64,000 nucleotides of DNA, taken from Corynebacterium sp. NML98-0116 (GTDB taxonomy: Bacteria > Actinomycetota > Actinomycetes > Mycobacteriales > Mycobacteriaceae). Made by a program: the position numbers and the translations under genes. The stretch is from positions 1,510,875 to 1,574,874 of the forward strand of contig NZ_CP017639.1 in assembly GCF_001767255.1 (NCBI RefSeq), in the 5' to 3' direction. The notes below the pieces were generated by a model that searched no databases, was not told the DNA's origin, and saw nothing but the letters and a program-made list of their open reading frames with translations. Positions within the stretch are counted from its first letter, which is position 1. Each line of letters opens with the position of its first letter. Of this stretch, positions 1 to 9,223 are shown piece by piece.

Positions 1-790
1 TGTAGAGCCACACCAGAGTCACTGCCAGGCCAAGTGCAACGCCCCAGGCCGCCTGCGATGGGGCGCCCATGCGCACCAACTTATCGGCGACGTCAAAGTC
101 CTGCAGGAACGCAAGTGCGCCCAGCACGATGCAGACCAGGCTAAACACGATGGCGATGGTGCCACCACCGCGAAGCGGATTCATGCCTGTAAAGATGCTC
201 AACAAGAGGTTGCCGACAACCAGGATGAGCACGCCGAAAATGGCTGCGGTGAGGATCCGATTAAACCGCGGGGTAACGCGAATGGCACCGGTGCGATAGA
301 CCACAAGCATGCCCGCGAAGACACCGAAGGTGCCCAAGATCGCCTGGAAGATTAACGCGCCTGCGTCCGCGCCGGCGACACTGAACTGCCCGGTGATGGC
401 GAATGAGAACCCACCAAGGAACAGGCCCTCAGCAGCCGCGTACGCCAGGGTAATAACTGGGGAACCGTACTTTTTGCCAAATGCGTGAATCATCACGAGG
501 ACGAAACCGGCGACGGCACCGACCAGCGTCAGAATGCTGGCAATGGAGCCGTACCCACCGAGGTACAGTCCGAAGTTAATTACTGCAAAGGCGACAATTA
601 CGGCAAGGGTAATGCCGGTTTTAGTGACAACGTCGTCAACCGTCATTGGACGGTCCTCAGACACGGTGCCCGCCGATGCACCCATGGGTGCTTGCTCGTA
701 CGGGTTCGCGGCACCGTACCCCTGGTACCCAGTGCCACGTTGGGAATCTACTCCCTGCAGAGTTTTCAATACAGGGTTGTTGCTACTCAC
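1..790 (-). CDS. Bax inhibitor-1/YccA-like membrane protein, C-terminus beyond the window
   Basis: Integral membrane protein of the Bax inhibitor-1/YccA group. Bacterial members have been linked to membrane or protease homeostasis, but no exact role is settled for actinobacterial ones. About 263 codons are visible; the 3' end runs off the left edge. A hydrophilic tail of about 60 residues, rich in Gly, Tyr and Ala, is followed by at least six closely spaced hydrophobic segments, which is the usual layout of this family in corynebacteria. The GTG start is supported by AAAGGA about 11 bases upstream and by an AGGGG nearer the codon. The gene is divergent from the acyltransferase at 996. The family call rests on overall pattern, not on one catalytic motif. 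Confidence 0.8.
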   Translation of the reverse strand, partial: MSSNNPVLKTLQGVDSQRGTGYQGYGAANPYEQAPMGASAGTVSEDRPMTVDDVVTKTGITLAVIVAFAVINFGLYLGGYGSIASILTLVGAVAGFVLVMIHAFGKKYGSPVITLAYAAAEGLFLGGFSFAITGQFSVAGADAGALIFQAILGTFGVFAGMLVVYRTGAIRVTPRFNRILTAAIFGVLILVVGNLLLSIFTGMNPLRGGGTIAIVFSLVCIVLGALAFLQDFDVADKLVRMGAPSQAAWGVALGLAVTLVWLY

Positions 791-951
791 GGACCCCTGA
801 TCCTTTCTTTTGAGAACAATCGTTCACCTACTCCAACGCACTGGGTGTTGTTTTAGTTCCATGCGCCCAAAGAATTTGTCCGGATCACGCCACTGAGCGT
901 GGCCTCTGCAGCAATCTGCACCACAATTCATGTCCATCTTTCTGGCAGCGC

Positions 952-957
952 TATACT
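952..957 (+). promoter_or_regulatory. -10 box of the acyltransferase gene
   Basis: TATACT lies 39 bases before the ATG at 996, in the 205-base divergent gap 791-995. No clear -35 is visible. The rest of that gap holds only a short CACGC/GCGTG hairpin near 886-902 and the leader of the leftward gene. Confidence 0.5.
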
Positions 958-995
958 TCTGTACGTTTGTCGCACTCCAGGAAGGTCGCCATCCC

Positions 996-3053
996 ATGCC
1001 GCCCCCAATATCAGGTTCTCACCGCTATGTCCCCGCCCTCGACGGGATCCGAACGCTAGCGGTCATGCTGGTTATCGCGTACCACCTCAACCTCCCTGGG
1101 TTCAGCGGTGGCCTGCTAGGCGTGGGCGTGTTCTTCACCCTCTCGGGGTACTTGATCACGCTTAACCTCATGCGTGGGCACTACCGGGATAACTCGCTGC
1201 ACCTGAAGACGTTTTGGGTCAGGCGTTTCCGCCGTCTCATACCTGCGATGCTGACCACAGTGTTGGCAGTCGTGATTCTTTCCGTCGCGTTCGATGCGGG
1301 CAACCTTCGTGACCGCTCGTTTGAAGCGTTGAGCTCCATTTTCTACGTGAACAACTGGCATAACATCGCCGTCGGTTCATCGTACTTCGATCAGTTCAAT
1401 GGCCCCGGTCCGCTGGACCATATGTGGTCACTGGCGATCGAGGAACAATTTTATCTCTTGTGGCCGCTGTTGCTGTGGGTGCTGCTGAGGGTGTTCCGTC
1501 GTGGGTGGATTGTCGCCGTCGTGACCACGGTGCTCGCCGGAGCTTCCTTTATCTGGATGTGGGTGCTCGCTGATCCTTCTATCGACGCGACTCGCGTCTA
1601 CGAGGGCACCGATACCCGCGCGGGCGGGCTGCTCCTCGGCGCGGTCTTAGCAATCGTGGTTTCCTCACGGAAGCACGCCGGTAAGAACATTGGTTCCTCC
1701 CCTGTTCTGAGCACCGTTGTTGGCACCCTCGGCTTCGGCGGCATCTTCGCGCTGAGCATGCTCGTCGCGCAGGAAAACATGTTCTTGTACAAGGGTGGGA
1801 TCCTGCTTCTGAACCTTGCGTCAGTTGCTGCTATCTACTCAGTCATTGGGGCGCGCGGCCCCTGGACGACCATTTTCAGCTGGGAGCCGCTTCGCTGGAT
1901 CGGCGAACGCTCCTACGGTATTTACCTGTGGCACATGCCGGTGATTTACTTCATGCCGGATGCGTGGTTGCAGGATCACCGCGTGTGGTCCTCCATCCTC
2001 GTGTTTGTGCTTTCGACTGCACTTGCTGCGCTGAGCTGGACCATGTTTGAGAACCCAATCCGTCGCAATGGCGTGTTCGGGCCCCTGAAGCAATTCCGCG
2101 CACACCCGTTGGAGGCACTCCGCCCGATCACGCTTGGTTCGACGATTACGCTCGCCGCAATCATTGCAATAGGCATCCCGGCTGTGTTCGCCATGGATAC
2201 CTCGAAGCCGAACACCACCATGTCCCTGCCTCAGGATGCGCAACGCGGAGGCACGCGCGACCATCGCGAGGGAAAGGACAAAGCCAAGGAAACTGAGGAA
2301 AGCTTGACGACGTCCGCCTCTGAGAAAGCTTCATGGGAGGACCAGCCTTCGGACGTGAAGATGAGCTGCGAGAAGGTCATCCACGTCGGCGATTCCACCT
2401 CGATTGGCATGTTCGATATCAACCAGCTTCCTGAAGGCGCGGTCACTGCGATTGACCGATACTTGGACGCTGGCGCAAGCGAGGTAGATACGAGCGTGTT
2501 TGGCGCTCGCGCGACGAATCAGGGATTCAACGGCAACGGAGAGAACTACCCGTCTGCGATTGAGTCCGTGCAGCAACTGCTCGCCCAGGGTGCAGCTGAC
2601 GATGGCACCTGCTGGGTCATCGCCACCGGCGTGAACGACGCCGCCAACGCAGACGCTGCCCGCTCCTACGGCTACGACCCCACGGGTGAGTTGGAGGCAA
2701 ACATCCGCAAGATGCTTGACCTGTTGGAGGGCTACCGCGTGATGTGGCCGACAGCCGCAACGGGTAACCCGTCGAATGGCTACTACGCCAACGAGAACAT
2801 GGACGAGTTCAATGTTGCATTGCGCAAGGTTGCGAAGGAGCGTCGAGACGTAGTCGTCTACGACTGGGCGAGCGAGGCGCGCTCCAACTTGGATTGGTTC
2901 CTCGCAGGCGACGAGGTGCACTACAACGCCACCGGCAATGACATCCGTGGCAAGCACTTTGCTGCCGCACTTGCTCACGCGTTCCCGAAGGATATCCCGG
3001 TAGACGCCATCCCAACGGACGCGGAGGTGACTTCCAAGGGGCCGAAGCTATAG
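996..3053 (+). CDS. Membrane acyltransferase 3 (OafA/OatA type) with C-terminal SGNH domain
   Basis: Probable O-acyltransferase that moves an acyl group across the membrane onto a cell-envelope glycan; the substrate is not evident. It has 685 residues. Residues about 10-380 form the multi-pass acyltransferase 3 domain, starting with the family's YVPALDGIRTLAV motif. A polar linker rich in Lys, Glu and Thr follows, then an extracytoplasmic SGNH domain with its blocks in order: GDS with Ser467, GVND with Asp548, and Asp639-x-x-His642. The ATG at 996 is preferred over an upstream ATG at 930 because AGGAAGG sits about 10 bases before it and the AT3 domain starts soon after. Its stop codon lies inside the -10 box of the next gene. 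Corynebacteria use related enzymes on peptidoglycan, arabinogalactan or trehalose mycolates, and the sequence does not choose among these. Confidence 0.88.
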   Translation: MPPPISGSHRYVPALDGIRTLAVMLVIAYHLNLPGFSGGLLGVGVFFTLSGYLITLNLMRGHYRDNSLHLKTFWVRRFRRLIPAMLTTVLAVVILSVAFDAGNLRDRSFEALSSIFYVNNWHNIAVGSSYFDQFNGPGPLDHMWSLAIEEQFYLLWPLLLWVLLRVFRRGWIVAVVTTVLAGASFIWMWVLADPSIDATRVYEGTDTRAGGLLLGAVLAIVVSSRKHAGKNIGSSPVLSTVVGTLGFGGIFALSMLVAQENMFLYKGGILLLNLASVAAIYSVIGARGPWTTIFSWEPLRWIGERSYGIYLWHMPVIYFMPDAWLQDHRVWSSILVFVLSTALAALSWTMFENPIRRNGVFGPLKQFRAHPLEALRPITLGSTITLAAIIAIGIPAVFAMDTSKPNTTMSLPQDAQRGGTRDHREGKDKAKETEESLTTSASEKASWEDQPSDVKMSCEKVIHVGDSTSIGMFDINQLPEGAVTAIDRYLDAGASEVDTSVFGARATNQGFNGNGENYPSAIESVQQLLAQGAADDGTCWVIATGVNDAANADAARSYGYDPTGELEANIRKMLDLLEGYRVMWPTAATGNPSNGYYANENMDEFNVALRKVAKERRDVVVYDWASEARSNLDWFLAGDEVHYNATGNDIRGKHFAAALAHAFPKDIPVDAIPTDAEVTSKGPKL

Positions 3054-3061
3054 TTTTGGGC

Positions 3062-3688
3062 ATGGCCACTTGGAAAGAAATTGTCGCTGCAAACCCTGAC
3101 CACTCCGAGAATTACGCCCAGCGGTGGCGCAACTTCGTGCAACAGGGCAAAGATATCGACGGGGAGGCCCGGCTTATCGACGCCCTCTCCGCCCGCCACT
3201 CCCGCATCCTCGATGCAGGGTGCGGGACTGGTCGCCTTGGCGGCTATCTGGCAAAGCGTGGACATATCGTCTTCGGTGTGGACATCGACCCGGTGCTGAT
3301 CGGGTACGCGAAGCAAGACTTCCCCGAAGCAACTTGGGTAGTTGGCGACCTTTCCGCCGATCCGATCGAGGTCCGCGATATCGATATTGCGGTCTCGGCA
3401 GGCAACGTGATGGGGTTCCTCGCCGTCGACGGTCGCAGGCCCGCGCTTGAGAACATCTTCCGAACGCTACGTCCGGGCGGACGGTTCGTCGTCGGCTTCG
3501 GGCGTGGGCGCGGATGGGAGTTCGACGACTTCCTCACCATGTGCCACGAAGTCGGGTTCCAGCCACAGCACCAGTTTGCGAGCTGGGACTTGGAGCCGTT
3601 CACGGAGCAGTCCGGGTTCTTGGTTGCTGTGTTGCAAAAGCCAAAGGTTGATGAGCAGGCCGTTCGCTCGTTAACGAACCTACTCTAA
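3062..3688 (+). CDS. Class I SAM-dependent methyltransferase
   Basis: Methyltransferase of unknown substrate, 208 residues. The N-terminal half carries the SAM-binding motif I (LDAGCGTGRLGGYL), an acidic residue at the end of strand 2 (GVDIDP) and a post-motif region with LRPGGRFVVGFG, all typical of small class I enzymes. The ATG at 3062 is chosen over a TTG two codons upstream because TATAGT (3049-3054) lies exactly 7 bases before it, the spacing of a leaderless corynebacterial transcript. That box overlaps the stop codon of the acyltransferase gene, so the gene could be transcribed alone or by readthrough. It converges on the lipoprotein gene, leaving an 18-base gap. Confidence 0.85.
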   Translation: MATWKEIVAANPDHSENYAQRWRNFVQQGKDIDGEARLIDALSARHSRILDAGCGTGRLGGYLAKRGHIVFGVDIDPVLIGYAKQDFPEATWVVGDLSADPIEVRDIDIAVSAGNVMGFLAVDGRRPALENIFRTLRPGGRFVVGFGRGRGWEFDDFLTMCHEVGFQPQHQFASWDLEPFTEQSGFLVAVLQKPKVDEQAVRSLTNLL

Positions 3689-3706
3689 TAGTTCGCTGGC
3701 CCGACC

Positions 3707-4267
3707 TTACTGAACAAGGTTGACGCGATTCGCCATCCGTTGGCTACCGCCAGACGTGTAGAAGTGCACCGAGTTGTTCTCGTCTTCGGGGTGATCGCAC
3801 CACATGTCACGGCCATCGCTGCCCATCTTGCACACCATCGGGTAGGTTTCGCCGGTGACGGGACTCGTCACCGAGATATCAGCCCGCGGCACCGCGTTCA
3901 CGTTGGGGTTCGCCGCTACGTAGCGCCAGGTTGCGGCGTAGGCGACGTCGAAGATCTCAGCTGCAAATTCGCACGATGTTGCGGGTCCCGCCTTGATTCG
4001 GTCGCCGAACTCAGTGGTGCCACACTCCCCTCCTACTTGACCAGTGTTGATGGAGTGGCGCGTTGAAAATGTATGAGTCTCGGTATCCTCGGAGGCGCTG
4101 GTTGGGGCGGCGGTGTCCTCCGCGTGTGAATCTGTGGTGGTGATTGTTTGGGTGATCGTGGCCGGGGCTGCATCGTTGCTGCTGGAGCTCGAACCACTGT
4201 CACCGGAACAACCCACAACGCCCAAACAAGCGACTGCGATCATCCCGACTGCTGCGTATTGCTTCAT
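3707..4267 (-). CDS. Secreted lipoprotein of unknown function
   Basis: Predicted lipoprotein of 186 residues. A short signal peptide ends in the lipobox VVGC, so Cys20 would be lipidated and the protein anchored on the outer face of the cytoplasmic membrane. A Ser/Thr/Asp-rich low-complexity linker of about 50 residues follows, then a compact C-terminal domain with four cysteines (in ECGT, SCEF, VCKM and WCDH contexts) that could form two disulfides. The domain is not one I recognise. The start is the ATG with GAGGAA just upstream; the reading frame continues further up but would then overlap tRNA-Leu, so a longer protein is unlikely. Confidence 0.8.
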   Translation of the reverse strand: MKQYAAVGMIAVACLGVVGCSGDSGSSSSSNDAAPATITQTITTTDSHAEDTAAPTSASEDTETHTFSTRHSINTGQVGGECGTTEFGDRIKAGPATSCEFAAEIFDVAYAATWRYVAANPNVNAVPRADISVTSPVTGETYPMVCKMGSDGRDMWCDHPEDENNSVHFYTSGGSQRMANRVNLVQ

Positions 4268-4324
4268 TGCTTCCTCAAGGTCTTCGGAGAAAAGGGGTGC
4301 CCACAGCATAGCCGATAGGAACAC

Positions 4325-4356
4325 AAAAGGTCCCGCTACCTGTAGGTATGCGGGAC
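4325..4356 (-). terminator. Rho-independent terminator after tRNA-Leu
   Basis: GTCCCGC (4330-4336) pairs with GCGGGAC (4350-4356), with a nested TACC/GGTA. On the minus strand the stem is followed by TTTT, placed about 10 bases after the tRNA 3' end. Confidence 0.75.
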
Positions 4357-4365
4357 GTTGCGTTG

Positions 4366-4439
4366 TGCCCCCAGTGGGACTCGAACCCACACTGAATTGA
4401 TTTTAAGTCAACTGCCTCTGCCGATTGGGCTATAGGGGC
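4366..4439 (-). tRNA. tRNA-Leu(UAA) with a short variable region
   Basis: A 74-base cloverleaf can be drawn. The acceptor stem is GCCCCTA paired with TGGGGGC and the discriminator is A. The D arm has about 3 bp, the anticodon stem is GTTGA/TCAAT, and the loop CTTAAAA gives anticodon UAA. The variable region has 5 bases and the T arm is GTGGG-TTCGAGT-CCCAC. CCA is not encoded. A leucine tRNA would normally have a long variable arm, so the identity is read from the anticodon. A TACTAT -10 box lies just upstream (4450-4455 on the plus strand). Confidence 0.9.
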
Positions 4440-4513
4440 GCACGGGCCCATAGTACAGGCAGCACCGGGAAAACTCCCAATAGGCACCACCGGACAAAGC
4501 CCGGTAGAAACCG

Positions 4514-7500
4514 CTACTGGCTCACACTGATGATGCGTTTCTTTTTCCTGCCACCGTCGCCATCGGACTCACCAGTAACGGAGATCTTCTCGGCATCGAA
4601 AATGTCCGCGATGAAGTCGGCGACCCACTGCAGCAGCTCCATGTCGCGCAGGTTTGGCTGGTTGATGCCTTTGCCTTCACGTGGCATTGGTACCTGCAGT
4701 GTCTTTGCCGCAGCACGGTAATTCGCTCCCGAGTACAGGCGCTTCAACCTGACTTGCTTCGAGTCTGGCAACTCCACGGGGTGGAACTTGATCCTCGTGC
4801 CTTGAGTCAAGATATCCGAGATTCCAGCAGTTCGAGCCAAGTGGCGCACGCGTGCAACCGCGAAGAGGCGCAAGACCTCGGTCGGAAGTGGTCCGAAGCG
4901 GTCGATCATTTCCTCGGCAACCTTGCGCAGGTCCTGCTCATCGCGGGCCTCGGCAAGTTTTCGGTACACGTCCAGGCGCAGGCGCTCGGCGTTGATGTAG
5001 CTTTCGGGGATGTGGGCGTCGACAGGCAGATCCACTCGGATCTCCTTCGGGCCCTGGTCTGTCGCGTCGACGACTTCGCCGGTCATGAGCGCCTTGTACG
5101 TTTCGACGGCCTCCCCGACCAGCCGGACGTACATGTCGAAGCCAACACCTGCAATGTGGCCGGACTGCTCCGCGCCGAGCACGTTGCCGGCACCGCGCAT
5201 CTCCAGGTCCTTCTGCGCGACAGCAATGCCGGCGCCGAGGTCGTTGTTCTGTGCGATGGTCGCAAGTCGGTCGTAGGACGTTTCGGTGAGTGTCTTCTCT
5301 TTCGGGTACAGGAAGTACGCGTAGCCGCGTTCGCGGGAACGCCCGACGCGCCCGCGCAGCTGGTGCAGCTGGCTCAGACCCATGTTCTGCGCGTTCTCCA
5401 CGATCAGGGTGTTAGCGTTGGCGATGTCCAGGCCGGTCTCCACGATGGTGGTGCAGACAAGCACGTCGAATTCGCGGTTCCAAAACCCTTGGACTGTCTG
5501 CTCAAGCTGCTGCTCACCCATCTGCCCATGCGCGACCACGACGCGGGCCTCGGGTACGAGTTGCCGCAGGGAGCGCGCCGTCTTCTCAATATCGGAAACG
5601 CGGTTGTGGATATAAAACACCTGGCCGTCGCGGAGCAGTTCGCGTCGAATAGCTGCCGCAACCTGCTTCTCTTCCTGCGGGCCAACGTAGGTCAGCACCG
5701 GGTGGCGGTCCTCCGGAGGAGTCGTGATCGAGGTCATCTCGCGGATGCCCGTCAGGCTCATCTCCAGGGTCCGCGGGATTGGCGTCGCGGTCATCGTGAG
5801 CACGTCGACGTGACTCTTCAGGGCCTTGATGTGCTCCTTGTGCTCTACGCCGAAGCGCTGCTCCTCATCCACAATGATGAGGCCAAGCTGCTTCCAGAAC
5901 ACGCCCGTCTGCAGCAGACGGTGTGTGCCGATCACAACGTCGACGGAACCATCCGCCAACCCTGCCATAATCTCCTTAGCTTCCTTCGCTGAAGTAAAGC
6001 GCGACAGCTCGCGAACGGTGACCCCGAAGCCGTCCATGCGCTCGTTGAACGTGGAGTAATGCTGCTGGGCAAGAAGCGTCGTCGGCACAAGCACCGCCAC
6101 CTGCTGTCCGTCTTGCACTGCCTTGAACGCGGCGCGAACAGCAACCTCGGTCTTTCCGAATCCCACGTCACCGACGATCACGCGGTCCATCGGTGTCGGC
6201 TTCTCCATGTCCTCCTTGACCGCCTCAATGGCAGCGAGCTGGTCCTCCGTTTCTACGAACGGGAACGCGTCCTCCATCTCGTGTTGCCACGGCGTGTCTG
6301 GGCCGAAAGCGTGGCCCGGCGCGGCCTGACGCTTAGCGTAAAGCTCAATGAGTTCGCCGGCGATCTCACGTACGGCGGCGCGCGCCTTGCGCTTGGTGTT
6401 CTTCCAGTCGGAGCCGCCCATCTTGGACAGCGAAGGCTTCTCGCCGCCGGTGTATTTGCTCAGCAGGTCGAGGGATTCCATCGGCACCCAGAGCTGATCG
6501 CCGGGCTGGCCGCGCTTAGCTGGTTGGTATTCCAACACGATGTACTCGCGCCGGGAGGCTTCGTCACCGGTTTTGATGGTGCGCTCGGCCATCTTGATGA
6601 ACTTGCCGATGCCATGCGTGTCATGCACAACAAAATCACCGGGAGTCAGCGCGAGTGGGTCCACCCGGTTCCGGCGCCGCGGGCGGCGCCGCTTCGCGCC
6701 AGCGATGTCGCCGACGCGGTTGCCGGTCACGTCGGTTTCTGTCACTACCACGAGGTTGGGTCCGGGGAACACGAGACCTGCATGTGAAAGGGACTGGTAG
6801 ACCGTGACCGCGCCATCGACGGGTTCCAACCCAGGGGTGGCGATGCGCGCCGAGATACCGTGCTCCCTCAGTCGCTCCGCCATGCGCTCAACGGTGCCCT
6901 TCGCTGGCGCCACGAACGCTACCTTGCCCCCGTTGGTTTGCACGTGCAGTTTCAACGTCGCGTAGAGCTGCTCAATTGCTTTGGGCTCGCCCTTCGGTGC
7001 GGGTGCAGCCTCGAATTCCAGCGGCAGCGTCATCGCATCATCGGCGGCAAACATGCCTGGAGGTGCGAATGTCCACCACGCGTTGCCCGCGTTGCGTGCC
7101 GACACTTCCAACGACTCGAACGAACGGAACGAGGACGCCGATACGTCCAGCCCCTCCACAGCAAGCGGGCCCTCCGCACCCATCGCCGCGGCCTCCCACC
7201 CAGCTTCCAAGAATTCCTGGTCCGTGGCTTCGAGGTCCGCGATACGGGTGCGCACCTTTTCAGGCCCAGAGACGAACACAATGCTGCCCTTCGGCATGAG
7301 CTCCGGCAGCACCGAGTACTTCGCGTCGCTGAGCACCGGGATGAGTACCTCTTCCCCATCGGCGTGGGTGTGCTCAGAGATCCGCGTGAGCAGCTGCACC
7401 AGCGTGGTATTCGACGGGTTCGTGCGGGCAAGCTCATCGGCGCGTTTAGCCACGCTGGCGTCGATAATTAACTGGCGCGCCGGAAAAAGCTCGACGGATG

Positions 7501-8146
7501 TGAGCTCCTCGATGGTGCGCTGGTCGGCGACGGCGAAGCTTCGGATGTCGGTGACTTCGTCGCCCCAGAACTCGAGGCGCACTGGGTACTCGGCGGTGGT
7601 CGGAAAGATATCGATGATGCCACCGCGCGTGGCGAACTCCCCGCGCTTTGCCACCATGTCGACGTGCTCGTAGGCGAAGTTGACGGCTTGTTCGGTCAGC
7701 TCCGTGAAGTCCCACTCGGTATCGACTTTCACTGTAATCGGCTCCACCGCGGGCAACACTGGCTGGCAGAAGGCGCGCGCCGAGGCGACGATGACCTGGG
7801 GCATCTCCCACAGCACCTTCGCACGGGCACCCACGACATCAGGCGCCGGCGACAACCTCTCGTGAGGCAGCGTCTCAAAAGCGGGGAAGTTGGCGACCTT
7901 GCCCTTACCGAGCATCGCCTGCAGTTCAGCAGTCAGGTCCTCCGCCTCGTGGCTCGTTGCGGTCACCAACAGCACCGGAACCTGGCGAGCCAGCGCACCC
8001 GTAGCCCACGAACGCACCTGATCAATTCCAGTCACATGCAGCGAGTCGACGCCGATGTTGCCCACCAAGCCCTTGAGCTTCGGGTCGGTAAGCGCCATAG
8101 TGAGCAAACCACCCAACGCAGGCGCCTGAGCTGTCTGTTCTTCCAC
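4514..8146 (-). CDS. mfd: Transcription-repair coupling factor Mfd
   Basis: DNA translocase of 1210 residues that removes RNA polymerase stalled at lesions and recruits the UvrA excision machinery. Domains in order are a UvrB-homology region (about 30-400), an RNA-polymerase-interacting CarD-like domain (from about residue 510, with [13 protein letters not shown]), superfamily 2 helicase lobes with Walker [18 protein letters not shown] and TATPIPRT, and the C-terminal TRCF domain. The GTG at 8146 is chosen: it overlaps the tetR stop (TAGTG) and has GGAGGA 6 bases upstream, whereas an upstream in-frame ATG lies inside tetR. Length matches the family. tetR and mfd form an overlapping operon, as in mycobacteria. 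Confidence 0.97.
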   Translation of the reverse strand: MEEQTAQAPALGGLLTMALTDPKLKGLVGNIGVDSLHVTGIDQVRSWATGALARQVPVLLVTATSHEAEDLTAELQAMLGKGKVANFPAFETLPHERLSPAPDVVGARAKVLWEMPQVIVASARAFCQPVLPAVEPITVKVDTEWDFTELTEQAVNFAYEHVDMVAKRGEFATRGGIIDIFPTTAEYPVRLEFWGDEVTDIRSFAVADQRTIEELTSVELFPARQLIIDASVAKRADELARTNPSNTTLVQLLTRISEHTHADGEEVLIPVLSDAKYSVLPELMPKGSIVFVSGPEKVRTRIADLEATDQEFLEAGWEAAAMGAEGPLAVEGLDVSASSFRSFESLEVSARNAGNAWWTFAPPGMFAADDAMTLPLEFEAAPAPKGEPKAIEQLYATLKLHVQTNGGKVAFVAPAKGTVERMAERLREHGISARIATPGLEPVDGAVTVYQSLSHAGLVFPGPNLVVVTETDVTGNRVGDIAGAKRRRPRRRNRVDPLALTPGDFVVHDTHGIGKFIKMAERTIKTGDEASRREYIVLEYQPAKRGQPGDQLWVPMESLDLLSKYTGGEKPSLSKMGGSDWKNTKRKARAAVREIAGELIELYAKRQAAPGHAFGPDTPWQHEMEDAFPFVETEDQLAAIEAVKEDMEKPTPMDRVIVGDVGFGKTEVAVRAAFKAVQDGQQVAVLVPTTLLAQQHYSTFNERMDGFGVTVRELSRFTSAKEAKEIMAGLADGSVDVVIGTHRLLQTGVFWKQLGLIIVDEEQRFGVEHKEHIKALKSHVDVLTMTATPIPRTLEMSLTGIREMTSITTPPEDRHPVLTYVGPQEEKQVAAAIRRELLRDGQVFYIHNRVSDIEKTARSLRQLVPEARVVVAHGQMGEQQLEQTVQGFWNREFDVLVCTTIVETGLDIANANTLIVENAQNMGLSQLHQLRGRVGRSRERGYAYFLYPKEKTLTETSYDRLATIAQNNDLGAGIAVAQKDLEMRGAGNVLGAEQSGHIAGVGFDMYVRLVGEAVETYKALMTGEVVDATDQGPKEIRVDLPVDAHIPESYINAERLRLDVYRKLAEARDEQDLRKVAEEMIDRFGPLPTEVLRLFAVARVRHLARTAGISDILTQGTRIKFHPVELPDSKQVRLKRLYSGANYRAAAKTLQVPMPREGKGINQPNLRDMELLQWVADFIADIFDAEKISVTGESDGDGGRKKKRIISVSQ

Positions 8147-8778
8147 TACTGTTCCTCCACTTCGTTCGTCATGATGCGGGGCTGTGCCTCCAACCCGCTC
8201 AACCCGTTCCAGCACAGGTTCGAAATGTGCGCCGCGACCGTCGCCTTATCCAACCGCGTATCGACGCCCCGTTGGTCCAACCACCACAACGCCGTATTCG
8301 ACACGGTCCCAACCAGCGCCTGCCCGTACAGTGCCGCCACCGAAGCATCGAGGCCGCGGTGCTCAAACGCACGCTCAAGCAGGTAGGACACCTCCGCAGT
8401 CACGCGGTTCAGCACTGTCGAGTACGTTCGTTCACGTCCGAGGATCCTACCGTGCACCAGGATGATAAACCCATCAGTTTCCTCATCGATGTACGTCAGC
8501 AGCGCCAACACGCCATTATCAATGCGCTCTCGCCAGCGTCCGTTTTGGATCACTTCGACAATCGTGCGCTCAAACCGCGCCATCTCCTGCGAAACGACGG
8601 CGTCGTACAACCCGGTCTTACTGCCAAAGTGTTCGTACACGACGGGCTTCGACACATCTGCACGCAGCGCAATCTCCTCCATGGAGATTCCATCAAATCC
8701 ACGTTCTGCAAAGGCAGCACGGCCAATTGCGAGCAACTGGTCCCTGCGCTGCGTTCTTGTCATTCGCTGCCGAGCCAT
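8146..8778 (-). CDS. TetR-family transcriptional regulator
   Basis: DNA-binding repressor of 210 residues, probably controlling itself and mfd. Residues about 12-58 form the TetR helix-turn-helix, with ISMEEIALRADVSKPVVYEH as the recognition region; the rest is the all-helical ligand-binding and dimerisation domain. The ATG at 8778 is supported by a TAAGCT box (8786-8791 on the plus strand) 7 bases upstream, which suggests a leaderless mRNA. Its stop overlaps the mfd start by one base. The mycobacterial counterpart (Rv1019) also sits next to mfd and has been described as an autorepressor co-transcribed with it; transfer of that role here is inference. Confidence 0.9.
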   Translation of the reverse strand: MARQRMTRTQRRDQLLAIGRAAFAERGFDGISMEEIALRADVSKPVVYEHFGSKTGLYDAVVSQEMARFERTIVEVIQNGRWRERIDNGVLALLTYIDEETDGFIILVHGRILGRERTYSTVLNRVTAEVSYLLERAFEHRGLDASVAALYGQALVGTVSNTALWWLDQRGVDTRLDKATVAAHISNLCWNGLSGLEAQPRIMTNEVEEQ

Positions 8779-8846
8779 GCGTTCTAGCTTAGAGCCCACC
8801 CCGGACACAACCCCGACAGCCCGCAAACTGCCAGCTCATCACACTT

Positions 8847-8876
8847 TTTAACATTTCATTGGGTATCGGTTACACT
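8847..8876 (+). promoter_or_regulatory. Promoter of tRNA-Gln
   Basis: TTTAAC (8847-8852), an 18-base spacer and TACACT (8871-8876) lie just before the tRNA, which starts at 8888. Confidence 0.6.
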
Positions 8877-8887
8877 AGGTCGAGCAG

Positions 8888-8959
8888 TTCCCCATGGTGT
8901 AATCGGCAACACTACGGTTTTTGGTACCGTCATTCTAGGTTCGAGTCCTGGTGGGGAAG
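8888..8959 (+). tRNA. tRNA-Gln(UUG)
   Basis: A 72-base cloverleaf. The acceptor stem TTCCCCA pairs with TGGGGAA, with the U1-A72 pair and G73 discriminator typical of tRNA-Gln. The D arm is GTGT/ACAC, the anticodon loop TTTTGGT gives UUG, and the T arm is CTAGG-TTCGAGT-CCTGG. CCA is not encoded. Confidence 0.95.
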
Positions 8960-8969
8960 CTTTTTATTG

Positions 8970-9010
8970 CCCCCGCTACCTGGCGCTTTGCCTGGGTTGG
9001 GGGTGTTTTT
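8970..9010 (+). terminator. Probable terminator of tRNA-Gln
   Basis: CCCCC (8970-8974) can pair with GGGGG (8999-9003) around an imperfect inner helix, followed by a T-rich stretch. The stem is imperfect, so the call is moderate. Confidence 0.5.
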
Positions 9011-9062
9011 CGTTTTCCAGCGGGGTGAACTGTGGGGCGTTTGAGGGCGTTTGTGGGGGTTT

Positions 9063-9082
9063 ATGTAGTCAAAATGTAGTCA
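9063..9082. repeat. Direct repeat upstream of the DUF3800 promoter
   Basis: ATGTAGTCA occurs at 9063-9071 and again at 9074-9082, one helical turn (11 bases) apart. It lies 14 bases before the -35 box. It may be a protein-binding site or the remnant of an integration event. Confidence 0.6.
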
Positions 9083-9095
9083 CGAAACTGCACGA

Positions 9096-9124
9096 TTGAC
9101 TCCGTTTACCGGAAAAGCTATAGT
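9096..9124 (+). promoter_or_regulatory. Strong consensus promoter of the DUF3800 gene
   Basis: TTGACT (9096-9101), a 17-base spacer and TATAGT (9119-9124) form the closest match to the housekeeping sigma consensus noticed in the window. Transcription should start near 9131, giving a leader of about 92 bases before the ATG at 9224. Confidence 0.75.
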
Positions 9125-9170
9125 GAAATTGCAGTGGCGGCGCTGAAACACGCGTACCGCGCTAATTCCG

Positions 9171-9200
9171 GCGGCCAGAGCAAAGCATTGTTCTGGCCGC
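9171..9200 (+). promoter_or_regulatory. Large stem-loop in the DUF3800 mRNA leader
   Basis: Positions 9171-9183 pair with 9188-9200 to give a 13-bp stem (one G-U pair) closed by the tetraloop AGCA. It ends 23 bases before the start codon and about 10 bases before the AAGGA ribosome-binding site. There is no T-run after it, so it is not a standard terminator. Confidence 0.7.
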
Positions 9201-9223
9201 TGAGCTATCTCGAAGGAACCGCC

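Noticed and set aside
4754..5992. 412-codon open frame on the plus strand inside mfd
   Set aside because: It is antisense to well-conserved mfd helicase motifs and its protein shows no domain; high G+C leaves long open antisense frames.
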